Assembly: GCF_000260795.1 (NCBI RefSeq)
Contig: NZ_AJGU01000009.1
Span: forward strand, 1 to 64,000
Source of the DNA: Treponema sp. JC4
GTDB taxonomy: Bacteria; Spirochaetota; Spirochaetia; Treponematales; Treponemataceae
Direction: 5' to 3'
Length of the DNA: 64,000 nt
Below are positions 34,036 to 41,679 of this stretch, in pieces (the first letter of the stretch is position 1; every line of letters starts with the position of its first letter). The translations under genes were made by a program, and so were the position numbers. The notes beneath the pieces were generated by a model. That model was given only the letters and a program-made list of their open reading frames with translations. It was not told the DNA's origin and ran no database searches.

Positions 34036-34818
34036 CTAATTAAAAAGATCGTCCCAGCCGTACAATTTGCCTTTTGAGAGCTTGCCAGTTTTTACAGCAG
34101 ATGAAAGTTTTTCCAGAGCCTTTACTGAACCTACGGCAAAACCTTCGCGGCTTCTTGCTGTGTGGGTAAGTTCGATTGTGTCGGCAGTTCCGTCAAAGAA
34201 AACCTTGTGGGTTCCAGGAATGTTTCCGCAGCGGGTAGAACTTACATGAAGCTGATTAGCTTTTGGACGCTCGTGGAAGGCATCTGTTACGATTTCTGTC
34301 TTTGTTTTGTTACCAAGCATTACGCGGCGGGCAACTTCAAGGGCAGTTCCGGAAGGGCTGTCTGCCTTCTGATTGTGGTGAGCTTCCCAGGTTGCAACAT
34401 CGTAGTCTGAATATTCAGCCATAATGCGGGCAGCTTCCTCAACAATTTTATAGAACATATTTACGCCGATAGAAAAGTTAGCAGAAGTCATGATAACTCC
34501 ACCACAATCTCCGGCAAGCTTATTTACTTCTTCGTGTTTGTCGTTCCAGCCGGTAGTTCCAACTACGATTGGAAGTCCAAGAGGGAGCAGAGCCTTAATG
34601 TTATCCATTACTGCTGTAGGATGAGAGAATTCAATTACTCCCTCTGCCCCGCTTGATTTTACAGCGCGGGTAAGAGCAGCTGGGTCTCCGGCAGGGATTT
34701 TATTTGTAGCATCTTCTGCCATTACATCGATTGTAGCAACAACCTCGTGTCCGGCCTTTTTAGCACACATTTCAATCATGTGGCCCATTTTTCCATATCC
34801 AACAAGTGCGATTTTCAT
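34036..34818 (-). CDS. dapB: 4-hydroxy-tetrahydrodipicolinate reductase
   Basis: Reduces 4-hydroxy-tetrahydrodipicolinate with NAD(P)H in lysine/DAP synthesis. It has the Rossmann motif MKIALVGYGKMGHMIE at the N terminus, VVGTTGW near residue 90, EAHHNQKADSPSGTAL (catalytic His/Lys) near 145, and a C-terminal SREGFAVGSVKA. The ATG at 34818 has an AAGGGG ribosome binding site; the upstream in-frame ATG at 34857 has none. Length is 260 residues. It forms an operon with dapL. Confidence 0.94.
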   Translation of the reverse strand: MKIALVGYGKMGHMIEMCAKKAGHEVVATIDVMAEDATNKIPAGDPAALTRAVKSSGAEGVIEFSHPTAVMDNIKALLPLGLPIVVGTTGWNDKHEEVNKLAGDCGGVIMTSANFSIGVNMFYKIVEEAARIMAEYSDYDVATWEAHHNQKADSPSGTALEVARRVMLGNKTKTEIVTDAFHERPKANQLHVSSTRCGNIPGTHKVFFDGTADTIELTHTARSREGFAVGSVKALEKLSSAVKTGKLSKGKLYGWDDLFN

Positions 34819-34917
34819 TTTTCTACACCCCTTTTTTTTGATTTTGTATCTTATCAAAAATGAAAAATTTATTCACCCGAAAATCGAAAGGTTTTACAAA
34901 TATTTAAGCATTTCACT

Positions 34918-34945
34918 TTTACTAAAGTCAGCAAATCATTATAAT
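34918..34945 (+). promoter_or_regulatory. Promoter of lysC, leaderless type
   Basis: TTTACT (34918-34923), 16 bases, TATAAT (34940-34945), then 7 bases to ATG 34953. No lysine riboswitch fits in the 134-base gap to dapB. Confidence 0.65.
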
Positions 34946-34952
34946 CTTTTCT

Positions 34953-36278
34953 ATGATAGTTATGAAATTCGGCGGCTCAAGTGTCGCAAATGCAGAAAGA
35001 ATTAAACATGTTGCTTCAATTATTAAAGCATATCAGGAAAAGCGCCCGGCAGTAGTTTTGTCGGCTATGGGTGATACCACAGATCATCTTCTGGCAGCAG
35101 CAGACGATGCAGTAAACGGTAAAGTTGATGTAGAAAGAGTTGCAAAACTTCACCGCGATACAATCAATGAACTTGGACTTGACGGCACTGCAACAGAAGA
35201 ACTTTTGAAAGAGCTTAACCAGCTTTTAACCGGTATTTCAATGCTCAAAGAACTTACCAAACGTACCCGCGACTATCTTGTTTCCTTCGGTGAGCGACTT
35301 TCTGTACGAATTATGGCTGCTTATCTTCAGAAAGAGGGAATTCCAGCCCATTTTTATGATGCCTGGGACATCGGAATCGTAAGCGATTCTTCTTTTATGA
35401 GCGCAGAACTTCTGGATGAAGTATGGCAGAATATTCCTCTTCATCTTAATTCCTACAAAAACGGCAGCGATAAGGAAATTCCAATCGTAACTGGTTTTAT
35501 TGCAAAAGATAAAAAAGGAAATATCACAACACTTGGTCGCGGCGGTTCAGACCTTACTGCAACAATCATCGGTTCTACAATGGGTGCTGAAGAAATCCAG
35601 ACCTGGAAGGATGTTGACGGTATTTTGACAACAGATCCTCGCGTTTGCAGTGATGCAAAACCTGTTCCTGAAGTTACTTATGAAGAGGCTCAGGAACTTG
35701 CAATGTTCGGAGCTCAGGTTCTTCATCCTCGTTCAATGGTTCCATGCCGCAAAACTGGTACACCGGTTCGCGTAAAGAACTCTTATAACATCCAGAGCCC
35801 GGGTTCAATCATCGTAGAAAAACACACCGGTAAAGTTCCACCAGTATGCGCAATCACAACTGTAAAGCACATCACTTTGATTGATATTGTTTCTTCACGT
35901 ATGCTGGGTGCTGCAGGCTTCCTTGCCCACGTTTTCAATAACTTTTTGAAGTGGAACGTAAGTATTGACGTAATTGCAACTTCTGAAGTTTCAGTTTCTC
36001 TTACAGTAAATACAAAAGCAGACCTTTCGGGACTTATTTCAGATCTTGAACAGGCAAGCGAAGTTTCTGTTCACACAGGAAAATCAATCGTAACAATAAT
36101 TTGTGACGCAGCTCATTCTTCTGCAATTCTTGCAAGCGGTTTTGCTGCCCTTTCTGATGAAGGAATCAACGTGCAGATGATAAGCCAGGGCGCAAGCAAG
36201 GTTAATATCAGCATGATTGTTGACGATGATGAAGCTGAAAAGACTGTAAAGATTTTGCATAAAGCATTCTTTAACTAG
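34953..36278 (+). CDS. lysC: Aspartate kinase
   Basis: Phosphorylates aspartate, the first step toward lysine, DAP, threonine and methionine. It starts VMKFGGSSVANAERI (nucleotide loop), contains VSFGERLSVRIMA and LGRGGSDLTATIIG, and ends with two ACT domains (about 310-441) that usually bind lysine. The 441-residue monofunctional form lacks a homoserine dehydrogenase domain. It is divergent from dapB-dapL. ATG 34962 is an alternative start 9 bases on. A DJ-1 gene follows after 8 bases. Confidence 0.94.
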   Translation: MIVMKFGGSSVANAERIKHVASIIKAYQEKRPAVVLSAMGDTTDHLLAAADDAVNGKVDVERVAKLHRDTINELGLDGTATEELLKELNQLLTGISMLKELTKRTRDYLVSFGERLSVRIMAAYLQKEGIPAHFYDAWDIGIVSDSSFMSAELLDEVWQNIPLHLNSYKNGSDKEIPIVTGFIAKDKKGNITTLGRGGSDLTATIIGSTMGAEEIQTWKDVDGILTTDPRVCSDAKPVPEVTYEEAQELAMFGAQVLHPRSMVPCRKTGTPVRVKNSYNIQSPGSIIVEKHTGKVPPVCAITTVKHITLIDIVSSRMLGAAGFLAHVFNNFLKWNVSIDVIATSEVSVSLTVNTKADLSGLISDLEQASEVSVHTGKSIVTIICDAAHSSAILASGFAALSDEGINVQMISQGASKVNISMIVDDDEAEKTVKILHKAFFN

Positions 36279-36286
36279 GAGGCAAT

Positions 36287-36874
36287 ATGAAAAAAGCTGC
36301 GGTTTTTCTTGCAGACGGATTTGAAGAAGTAGAAGCCCTTACTCCGGTAGATTACTTGAGACGGGCAGGAGTTGAAGTTATTACAATTGCAATTCCATCT
36401 TCCACAATGAAAGAAGAAAAAACTGTAACGGGTTCGCATAAGATTCCGGTTATTGCAGACACAACCTTAAAGGAATACCTTGCAGAGTACGCAGAAAATG
36501 CTCCGGATTTAGTTTTCTGTCCGGGCGGTTCTGTAGGCGCTGACAATCTTTCTGAATGTGCTGACCTTCTTGAGCATCTTGATAAATGCTATGACCAGGG
36601 AAGATATGTAAGTGCAATCTGCGCAAGCCCTGCGGTAGTTCTTGGAAAAACTAAGGTGCCGGAAGGAAAACGCTGGACCTGTTATCCGGGCATGCAGAAA
36701 GAAAGTCATCCTGATTATCAGCTGAAATATGAAGACAAGGTTTTTGTAACTGACGGAAAACTGATTACAGCAAGAGGAGCTGGAGCAGCAGAAGAGTTCG
36801 CAATGGAATTAATCAGACTCTTGTGCGGTGACGAAGTTGCAAAAAAAATACACGACGGAACTTTGCAGAGATAG
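36287..36874 (+). CDS. DJ-1/PfpI family protein
   Basis: A 195-residue protein with the DJ-1 fold: DGFEEVEALTPVDYLRRAG near the N terminus (conserved Glu) and the nucleophilic elbow cysteine in SAICASPAVVLG near residue 108. Family members act as deglycases, chaperones or redox sensors; the old name ThiJ does not imply a thiamine role. A TAGGAGG ribosome binding site precedes ATG, so it is probably co-transcribed with lysC. The TPP riboswitch begins 75 bases downstream. Confidence 0.88.
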   Translation: MKKAAVFLADGFEEVEALTPVDYLRRAGVEVITIAIPSSTMKEEKTVTGSHKIPVIADTTLKEYLAEYAENAPDLVFCPGGSVGADNLSECADLLEHLDKCYDQGRYVSAICASPAVVLGKTKVPEGKRWTCYPGMQKESHPDYQLKYEDKVFVTDGKLITARGAGAAEEFAMELIRLLCGDEVAKKIHDGTLQR

Positions 36875-36895
36875 AAAAATAATAAAAAACCGTTA

Positions 36896-36946
36896 GACGC
36901 CTGATTTTTATTGCAACAATAAACAAAAGTTGCAATAATAGGCGCC
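36896..36946. other. Long hairpin just before the TPP riboswitch
   Basis: CGCCT (36898-36902) pairs with AGGCG (36940-36944) and TATTGCAAC (36909-36917) with GTTGCAATA (36929-36937). No T-run follows on the plus strand, so it is a weak candidate terminator for the lysC-DJ-1 transcript or a separate structured element. Confidence 0.4.
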
Positions 36947-36949
36947 ATA

Positions 36950-37037
36950 AAGGGGAGCTTGGTTCAACCTTGCTGAGAGTAGACTATTGTGTCTTGACCC
37001 ATAACCTGATTTGGATAATGCCAACGTAGGGAAACCA
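36950..37037 (+). promoter_or_regulatory. TPP riboswitch (THI element)
   Basis: The conserved THI blocks are in order: GGGGAGC, GCTGAGAGTAGAC, TTGACCCATAACCTGATTTGG, ATAATGCCAACGTAGGGAAA. When bound to thiamine pyrophosphate it should switch off thiM, thiE and the genes behind them. No strong terminator follows before thiM, but AACAGGC (37072-37078) can pair with GCTTGTT over the ribosome binding site, suggesting translational control. Confidence 0.95.
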
Positions 37038-37100
37038 GTCTAATTTGCCGTCTCCCGGCAGCATATTCAAACAGGCAACTTATTTTTTAAGAGGCTTGTT

Positions 37101-37922
37101 ATGTTTTCAAAAATCATTTCAAACGTGCGGGAAAAATGCCCGCTAATCCACAACATCACAAATTATGTAACTGTAAACGATGTTGCTAACATTCTTCTTG
37201 CCTGTGGCGGAAGTCCTATTATGAGCGACGACGAAGGTGAAGTTGAAGAAATTACTTCTATCTGCGGCGGACTTAACATCAACATTGGAACTTTGAACAA
37301 AAATACAATTCCTTCAATGTTCCTGGCAGGACAGAAAGCTAATCAGCTTGGTCACAAGGTTCTGCTTGACCCGGTTGGAGCCGGAGCTTCAAAACTCAGA
37401 ACTGAAACTGCAATAGATCTGCTTAAAAAAGTAAAGTTTGACGTAATCCGCGGAAATATTTCTGAAATCAAAACCCTTGCTTTGGGAAGCGGGACTACAA
37501 AGGGCGTAGATGCCGATGTAAGCGACGCCGTAACCGAAGAAAATCTTGAAAAATCAATCAGCTTTGCAAAAGATTTTGCAGGCAAAATGAATAGCGTTGT
37601 GGCAATCACAGGAAAAATTGACCTGGTTGCAGACGCAAATACCTGCTATGTAATCAGAAACGGCCGGGCTGAGATGGGAAAAATCACAGGAACCGGCTGT
37701 CAGCTTAGCGGAATGACCGCAGCCTTTATTACAGCTAACCCGGACAATGTGCTTGAAGCCGCTGCTGCCGCCGTATGCGCAATGGGTCTTGCCGGAGAAA
37801 TCGCCTGGTCAAAAATGCAGAATGGGGACGGAAACTCAACCTACAGAAACAGAATTATTGACGCCATTTACAACATGGACGGAAAACAGCTGGAAGACGG
37901 TGCAAAATATGAAATCAGATAA
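37101..37922 (+). CDS. thiM: Hydroxyethylthiazole kinase
   Basis: Phosphorylates salvaged 4-methyl-5-hydroxyethylthiazole. The 273-residue sequence has CPLIHNITNYVTVNDVANILLACGGSPIM, the family opening, and ATP-binding ITGTGCQLSGM near residue 196 with the catalytic cysteine. AAGAGG precedes ATG. It is first in the riboswitch-controlled operon thiM-thiE-HAD-thiD-cytX. Confidence 0.96.
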   Translation: MFSKIISNVREKCPLIHNITNYVTVNDVANILLACGGSPIMSDDEGEVEEITSICGGLNINIGTLNKNTIPSMFLAGQKANQLGHKVLLDPVGAGASKLRTETAIDLLKKVKFDVIRGNISEIKTLALGSGTTKGVDADVSDAVTEENLEKSISFAKDFAGKMNSVVAITGKIDLVADANTCYVIRNGRAEMGKITGTGCQLSGMTAAFITANPDNVLEAAAAAVCAMGLAGEIAWSKMQNGDGNSTYRNRIIDAIYNMDGKQLEDGAKYEIR

Positions 37923-38559
37923 GGATTTTGATTTAAGAAAAAGCCTTCTTTTGTATGCTGTTACCGACCGCCACTGGACCGGAGAAAAAACTCTTTACCA
38001 GCAGACAGAAGAGGCAATTCTGGGCGGAACAACTTTTCTTCAAATCCGCGAAAAAGAGCTGAATGAAGCTGATTTTGAAAAAGAAGCGCTTGAGCTTCAG
38101 GCTCTTTGCAAAAAATACAAGGTTCCCTTTATTGTGAACGACAATGTTGAGCTTGCAAAAAAAATTGACGCGGACGGAGTTCACGTTGGGCAGGAAGATA
38201 TGAATGCCTGCAAAGTACGCGAACTTCTTGGCCCGGATAAAATTCTTGGAGTAAGCGCCCAGACTGTAGAAGAAGCAATCCTTGCAGAAAAGCAGGGGGC
38301 AGATTACCTGGGCGTTGGGGCTGTTTTTCCTACAGGAAGTAAATCAGACGCAATTGATGTACCGCATGAGACTCTAAAGGCAATCTGCAAGGCTGTAAAA
38401 ATCCCTGTTGTTGCAATTGGGGGCATTACAAAAAATAACCTTTGCCAGCTTAAAGGAAGCGGAATTGCAGGAATTTCTGTAATCAGTGCGATTTTTGCCC
38501 AGAAGGACATAAAGGCAGCGGCAGAAGAGCTTAAAAAAAGAACTCTGGAGATATTGTGA
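37909..38559 (+). CDS. thiE: Thiamine-phosphate synthase
   Basis: Joins HMP pyrophosphate and thiazole phosphate to thiamine phosphate. TIM-barrel protein of 216 residues with LYAVTDRHW near the N terminus, FLQIREKELNE (about 43), FIVNDNVELAKKIDADGVHVGQED (about 70-92), GVGAVFPTGSK (about 130) and VAIGGI. The ATG at 37909 overlaps the thiM stop by 14 bases; a longer frame back to 37747 is inside thiM and not credible. Confidence 0.95.
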   Translation: MKSDKDFDLRKSLLLYAVTDRHWTGEKTLYQQTEEAILGGTTFLQIREKELNEADFEKEALELQALCKKYKVPFIVNDNVELAKKIDADGVHVGQEDMNACKVRELLGPDKILGVSAQTVEEAILAEKQGADYLGVGAVFPTGSKSDAIDVPHETLKAICKAVKIPVVAIGGITKNNLCQLKGSGIAGISVISAIFAQKDIKAAAEELKKRTLEIL

Positions 38560-39230
38560 TCGATTTTACTGCTGCCATTTTTGATCTGGACGGAACTCTG
38601 CTTGATTCCATGCCGCTATGGCTTAACTGTGCAGAAAGATATATTTCTTCTCTTGGTCTTGAACCCGAAAAAGATTTAGGAAAAAAACTTTTTTCTATGA
38701 ATATGAAAGAAGGCGCAGACTATCTGAAGAAAAATTATAATCTGAAGTTTTCTGAGCAGGAAATAACTGACGGTGTAAATCAGGTGATTGCAAATGCCTA
38801 CAGGGACGAAGTTCAGTTTAAATATGGCGCAGAAGATTTTTTGCAAAAGCTTTGTGACAGCGGGATAAAAATTGCCCTTTGTACAAATACAGACAGGGAA
38901 ATTTTTACCCCTGCCCTTGCCCGCCTGAATGCCCAAAAGTATTTTGATTTTATTTTCACGACTTCAGAAATGGGAATGTCAAAAAGCCAGCCGGAAACTT
39001 TTTTTAAGGTTTGCCGGGAAATGGGAGTAAGCGCAGAGGAAAGCTGGATTTTTGAAGATTCACTTTACGCCCTGCAGACCGCCAGCCACGCAGGAATAAA
39101 ATCATGCGCAATTTATGACAAAACATCACAGGATGCTATGACAGAAAGTGATATAAAAGAATTAAAAGAAATAAGCAGCCTATACTGCAAAAATTATAAA
39201 GAAGCCAAAAAATATTTTTTTGGCAAATAA
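38556..39230 (+). CDS. HAD-family phosphatase, possible thiamine-phosphate phosphatase
   Basis: A 224-residue haloacid dehalogenase-like hydrolase of the phosphoglycolate/beta-phosphoglucomutase type: motif I FDLDGTLLDS near residue 10, motif II ALCTNTD (about 110), motif III with KSQPETF (about 145) and motif IV WIFEDSLYAL (about 165). It starts with GTG overlapping the thiE stop (GTGA). Its place inside the thiamine operon suggests removal of phosphate from a thiamine precursor, which is inference. Confidence 0.85.
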   Translation: MIDFTAAIFDLDGTLLDSMPLWLNCAERYISSLGLEPEKDLGKKLFSMNMKEGADYLKKNYNLKFSEQEITDGVNQVIANAYRDEVQFKYGAEDFLQKLCDSGIKIALCTNTDREIFTPALARLNAQKYFDFIFTTSEMGMSKSQPETFFKVCREMGVSAEESWIFEDSLYALQTASHAGIKSCAIYDKTSQDAMTESDIKELKEISSLYCKNYKEAKKYFFGK

Positions 39231-39234
39231 AAGA

Positions 39235-39262
39235 GAATCTTCTTGAGGGCACCGCCTGAAGA
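39235..39262 (+). other. Intra-operon hairpin between the HAD gene and thiD
   Basis: AATCTTC pairs with GAAGATT around a 15-base loop containing GGGC and GCC. No T-run follows. It could be a processing or stability element within the thi transcript. Confidence 0.35.
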
Positions 39263-39291
39263 TTAAAAATATATAGGAGATTATAAAAATT

Positions 39292-40083
39292 ATGAACACC
39301 GCATTAACAATCGCAGGAAGCGATTCGAGCGGAGGCGCCGGAATTCAAGCTGACATTAAGACCATGACCTGCAATGGCATTTTTGCCATGAGCGCAATCA
39401 CGGCACTTACAGCACAGAATACTACCGGCGTAAGCTCAATCATGGAAGTAAAGCCTGAATTCCTTAAAGAACAGATCAAAGCTGTAGTTACGGATATTTT
39501 CCCGGACGCAGTAAAAACAGGAATGGTATCTTCTTCCGCCCTTATTAAAGTGATTTCGGATTCAATCAAAGAATACGGACTCAAAAACATTGTTGTAGAC
39601 CCTGTAATGGTTGCAACAAGCGGGGCAAAACTCATTACAGATGAAGCAATCGAAACTCTAAAAAAAGAGCTTCTTCCGCTTGCAACAATCATCACGCCAA
39701 ACATTCCGGAAGCAGAAGTTCTATTCGCTTCAAAAATCCAGAACGAAGCCGACATGGAAAAAGCTGCAAAAGACATCAGTCAAAGATTCGCTTGCGCAGT
39801 TTTGCTTAAAGGCGGTCACAGCCTGAATGACGCAAACGACTACCTTTTTGACGCTAAAAGCGGACAGGACGGAATCTGGTTCTATGGCAAAAAAATCAAC
39901 AATCCGAATACCCACGGAACCGGCTGTACACTTTCCTCTGCAATTGCGGCAAACCTTGCAAAAGGCAAGTCTCTTTCTGAAGCTGTAAAAAACGCAAAGG
40001 ATTACATCAGTGGAGCCCTTGAAGCAATGCTTGATTTAGGAAAAGGCTCAGGCCCGCTTGCCCACAACTGGAACCTAAAATAA
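39292..40083 (+). CDS. thiD: Hydroxymethylpyrimidine (phosphate) kinase
   Basis: Phosphorylates HMP and HMP-P. Ribokinase-like protein of 263 residues with ALTIAGSDSSGGAGIQADIKT at the N terminus, GMVSS near 83, VVDPVMVATSGAKLI (about 103) and the anion-hole NTHGTGCTLSSAIAANLAKG near residue 205. The GGAG ribosome binding site is rather far (about 14 bases) from ATG. Confidence 0.95.
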   Translation: MNTALTIAGSDSSGGAGIQADIKTMTCNGIFAMSAITALTAQNTTGVSSIMEVKPEFLKEQIKAVVTDIFPDAVKTGMVSSSALIKVISDSIKEYGLKNIVVDPVMVATSGAKLITDEAIETLKKELLPLATIITPNIPEAEVLFASKIQNEADMEKAAKDISQRFACAVLLKGGHSLNDANDYLFDAKSGQDGIWFYGKKINNPNTHGTGCTLSSAIAANLAKGKSLSEAVKNAKDYISGALEAMLDLGKGSGPLAHNWNLK

Positions 40084-40115
40084 AAAACTAAAAGAAAAAC
40101 AACAAGGAAAATCTC

Positions 40116-41291
40116 ATGGAAAATAATACAAAAAAAGGAACAGGCGTATTTTCTAATTCGCTCATCTGGTTTGGCGCTGCAGTTTCTATTGCAGAAATTC
40201 TTACAGGAACATTTTTTGCTCCTCTTGGCTTTTTTAAAGGAAGTCTTGCAATCGTAATAGGTCACCTGATTGGCTGTGCCCTTCTCTTTTTTGCAGGCTA
40301 CATCGGTTCTCTTTCTAAAAAATCCGCAATGGAATCAACACAGATGTCTTTCGGCATTCTGGGCGGAAAGTTTTTTGCACTTTTGAACGTAATTCAGCTG
40401 GTTGGCTGGACTGGAATTATGATTTACGACAGCACCCTTTCTTTGAATGGCATTTTCAGCACTCAAAAATGGATCTGGTCAATCATCACAGGACTTTTGA
40501 TTATCCTTTGGATTGTGGCTGGAATTAAAAACATCGGCAAATTAAGCCTTGCTGCAATGATTGCTCTTTTTGCACTCACAATCGTAATGTGTAAGGTGAT
40601 TTTCTTTTCTGAAGGCAGTAATTTTTCTGCAGATGCCCTGGAAGCCCTTTCTTTCGGGCAGGCAATTGAACTTGCCGTTGCAATGCCTCTTTCCTGGCTC
40701 CCGCTCATCAGCGATTACACGAAAGAGGCCGAAAAACCATTTGCAGCGACATTTGCTTCAAGCGCCACCTACTGCGTAGTATCCTGCTGGATGTACATAA
40801 TCGGAATGGGTGCCGCAATCCTTACAAACGAAAGCGACATTGCACAAATCATGCTTAAGGCCGGACTTGGAAACGCAGCCCTGATCATTATCATCCTTTC
40901 AACAGTTACAACAACCTTCCTTGATGCATGGAGCGCTTCAATTTCCTTCAGGACAATCTGGGCAAAGGCTTCAGAAAAATGGACAGCCGTTATTGTTACA
41001 GTAATCGGAGCATTTTGTGCAATCCTTTTCCCTATGGATAACATCACAAACTTCCTTTACTTTATAGGCTCAGTATTCGCCCCAATGATTGCAATTCTTC
41101 TGGCAGATTATTTTGTGTTAAAGACAGATTTTTCTTCGCAGAAAATTAAGGTTTCGCGGATGGCAATATGGCTGGCAGGCTTTATCGCCTACCGCCTTTT
41201 GATGAACACCGATTTTATAACCGGCTGCACAATCCCGGACATGATTTTTACTTTTGTCGTAACAATACTTGTGGGCTTGCTGAAATTCTAG
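40116..41291 (+). CDS. cytX: Putative hydroxymethylpyrimidine transporter, NCS1 family
   Basis: A 391-residue permease with about 12 membrane segments, of the cytosine/purine permease type known as CytX where it is under TPP control. Motifs include SLIWFGAAVSIAEILTGTF near the N terminus and PLSWLPLISDYTKEA near residue 190. The operon thus imports HMP, phosphorylates HMP and thiazole, and couples them; no thiC or thiG is seen, which indicates salvage. AAGGAAA precedes ATG. Confidence 0.9.
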   Translation: MENNTKKGTGVFSNSLIWFGAAVSIAEILTGTFFAPLGFFKGSLAIVIGHLIGCALLFFAGYIGSLSKKSAMESTQMSFGILGGKFFALLNVIQLVGWTGIMIYDSTLSLNGIFSTQKWIWSIITGLLIILWIVAGIKNIGKLSLAAMIALFALTIVMCKVIFFSEGSNFSADALEALSFGQAIELAVAMPLSWLPLISDYTKEAEKPFAATFASSATYCVVSCWMYIIGMGAAILTNESDIAQIMLKAGLGNAALIIIILSTVTTTFLDAWSASISFRTIWAKASEKWTAVIVTVIGAFCAILFPMDNITNFLYFIGSVFAPMIAILLADYFVLKTDFSSQKIKVSRMAIWLAGFIAYRLLMNTDFITGCTIPDMIFTFVVTILVGLLKF

Positions 41292-41625
41292 TTTGAAGCT
41301 TCTTCTTTTCCTTTCTCAAGCAAATCATTTTTTCTTTAATCTGATTAGAAAGAGTCTGGATTTCTTCCTGAATCGGTTCAACCTCAATGGCAACCCCTTC
41401 AGGAAGTTCAATTTTCTTTTCAGCAATAAGGGCAGAAAGCTTTTCGCCCAACGCCTGATATTTTGCATCGCGCTTCATTTCAAGCTGTTTTTTTTCTATT
41501 TTTACAACGCTTGCATCAGAAAATTTCTGAACTTTATCACCTGCTTTTTCAAAAGCCGACATTGCACCTGCGGCACCCTTTGAAAGTGCTGATTTTACTT
41601 TGCTAACAAGTTCTTCTGTATCCAT
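41248..41625 (-). CDS. Small coiled-coil protein of unknown function, 3' end probably frameshifted
   Basis: A hydrophilic, helical protein of about 110-125 residues with heptad-like stretches (KKQLEMKRDAKYQALGEKLSALIAEKK). GAGAGG precedes the ATG at 41625. As read, the frame runs 44 bases antisense into cytX. One extra A in the six-A run near 41328-41333 would give the natural ending KEKNDLLEKGKEEASN and a TAG at 41290-41288, leaving only a trivial overlap. I consider the shorter ending more likely. No family recognised. Confidence 0.65.
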   Translation of the reverse strand: MDTEELVSKVKSALSKGAAGAMSAFEKAGDKVQKFSDASVVKIEKKQLEMKRDAKYQALGEKLSALIAEKKIELPEGVAIEVEPIQEEIQTLSNQIKEKMICLRKEKKKLQTRISASPQVLLRQK

Positions 41626-41679
41626 ATGTACACCTCTCAATAAGTATATAAAATAATATAATGCCCTTTTTCAGATTTT

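Noticed and set aside
34819-34952. A lysine riboswitch between dapB and lysC
   Set aside because: The gap is only 134 bases, contains the lysC promoter, and shows none of the L-box conserved blocks.
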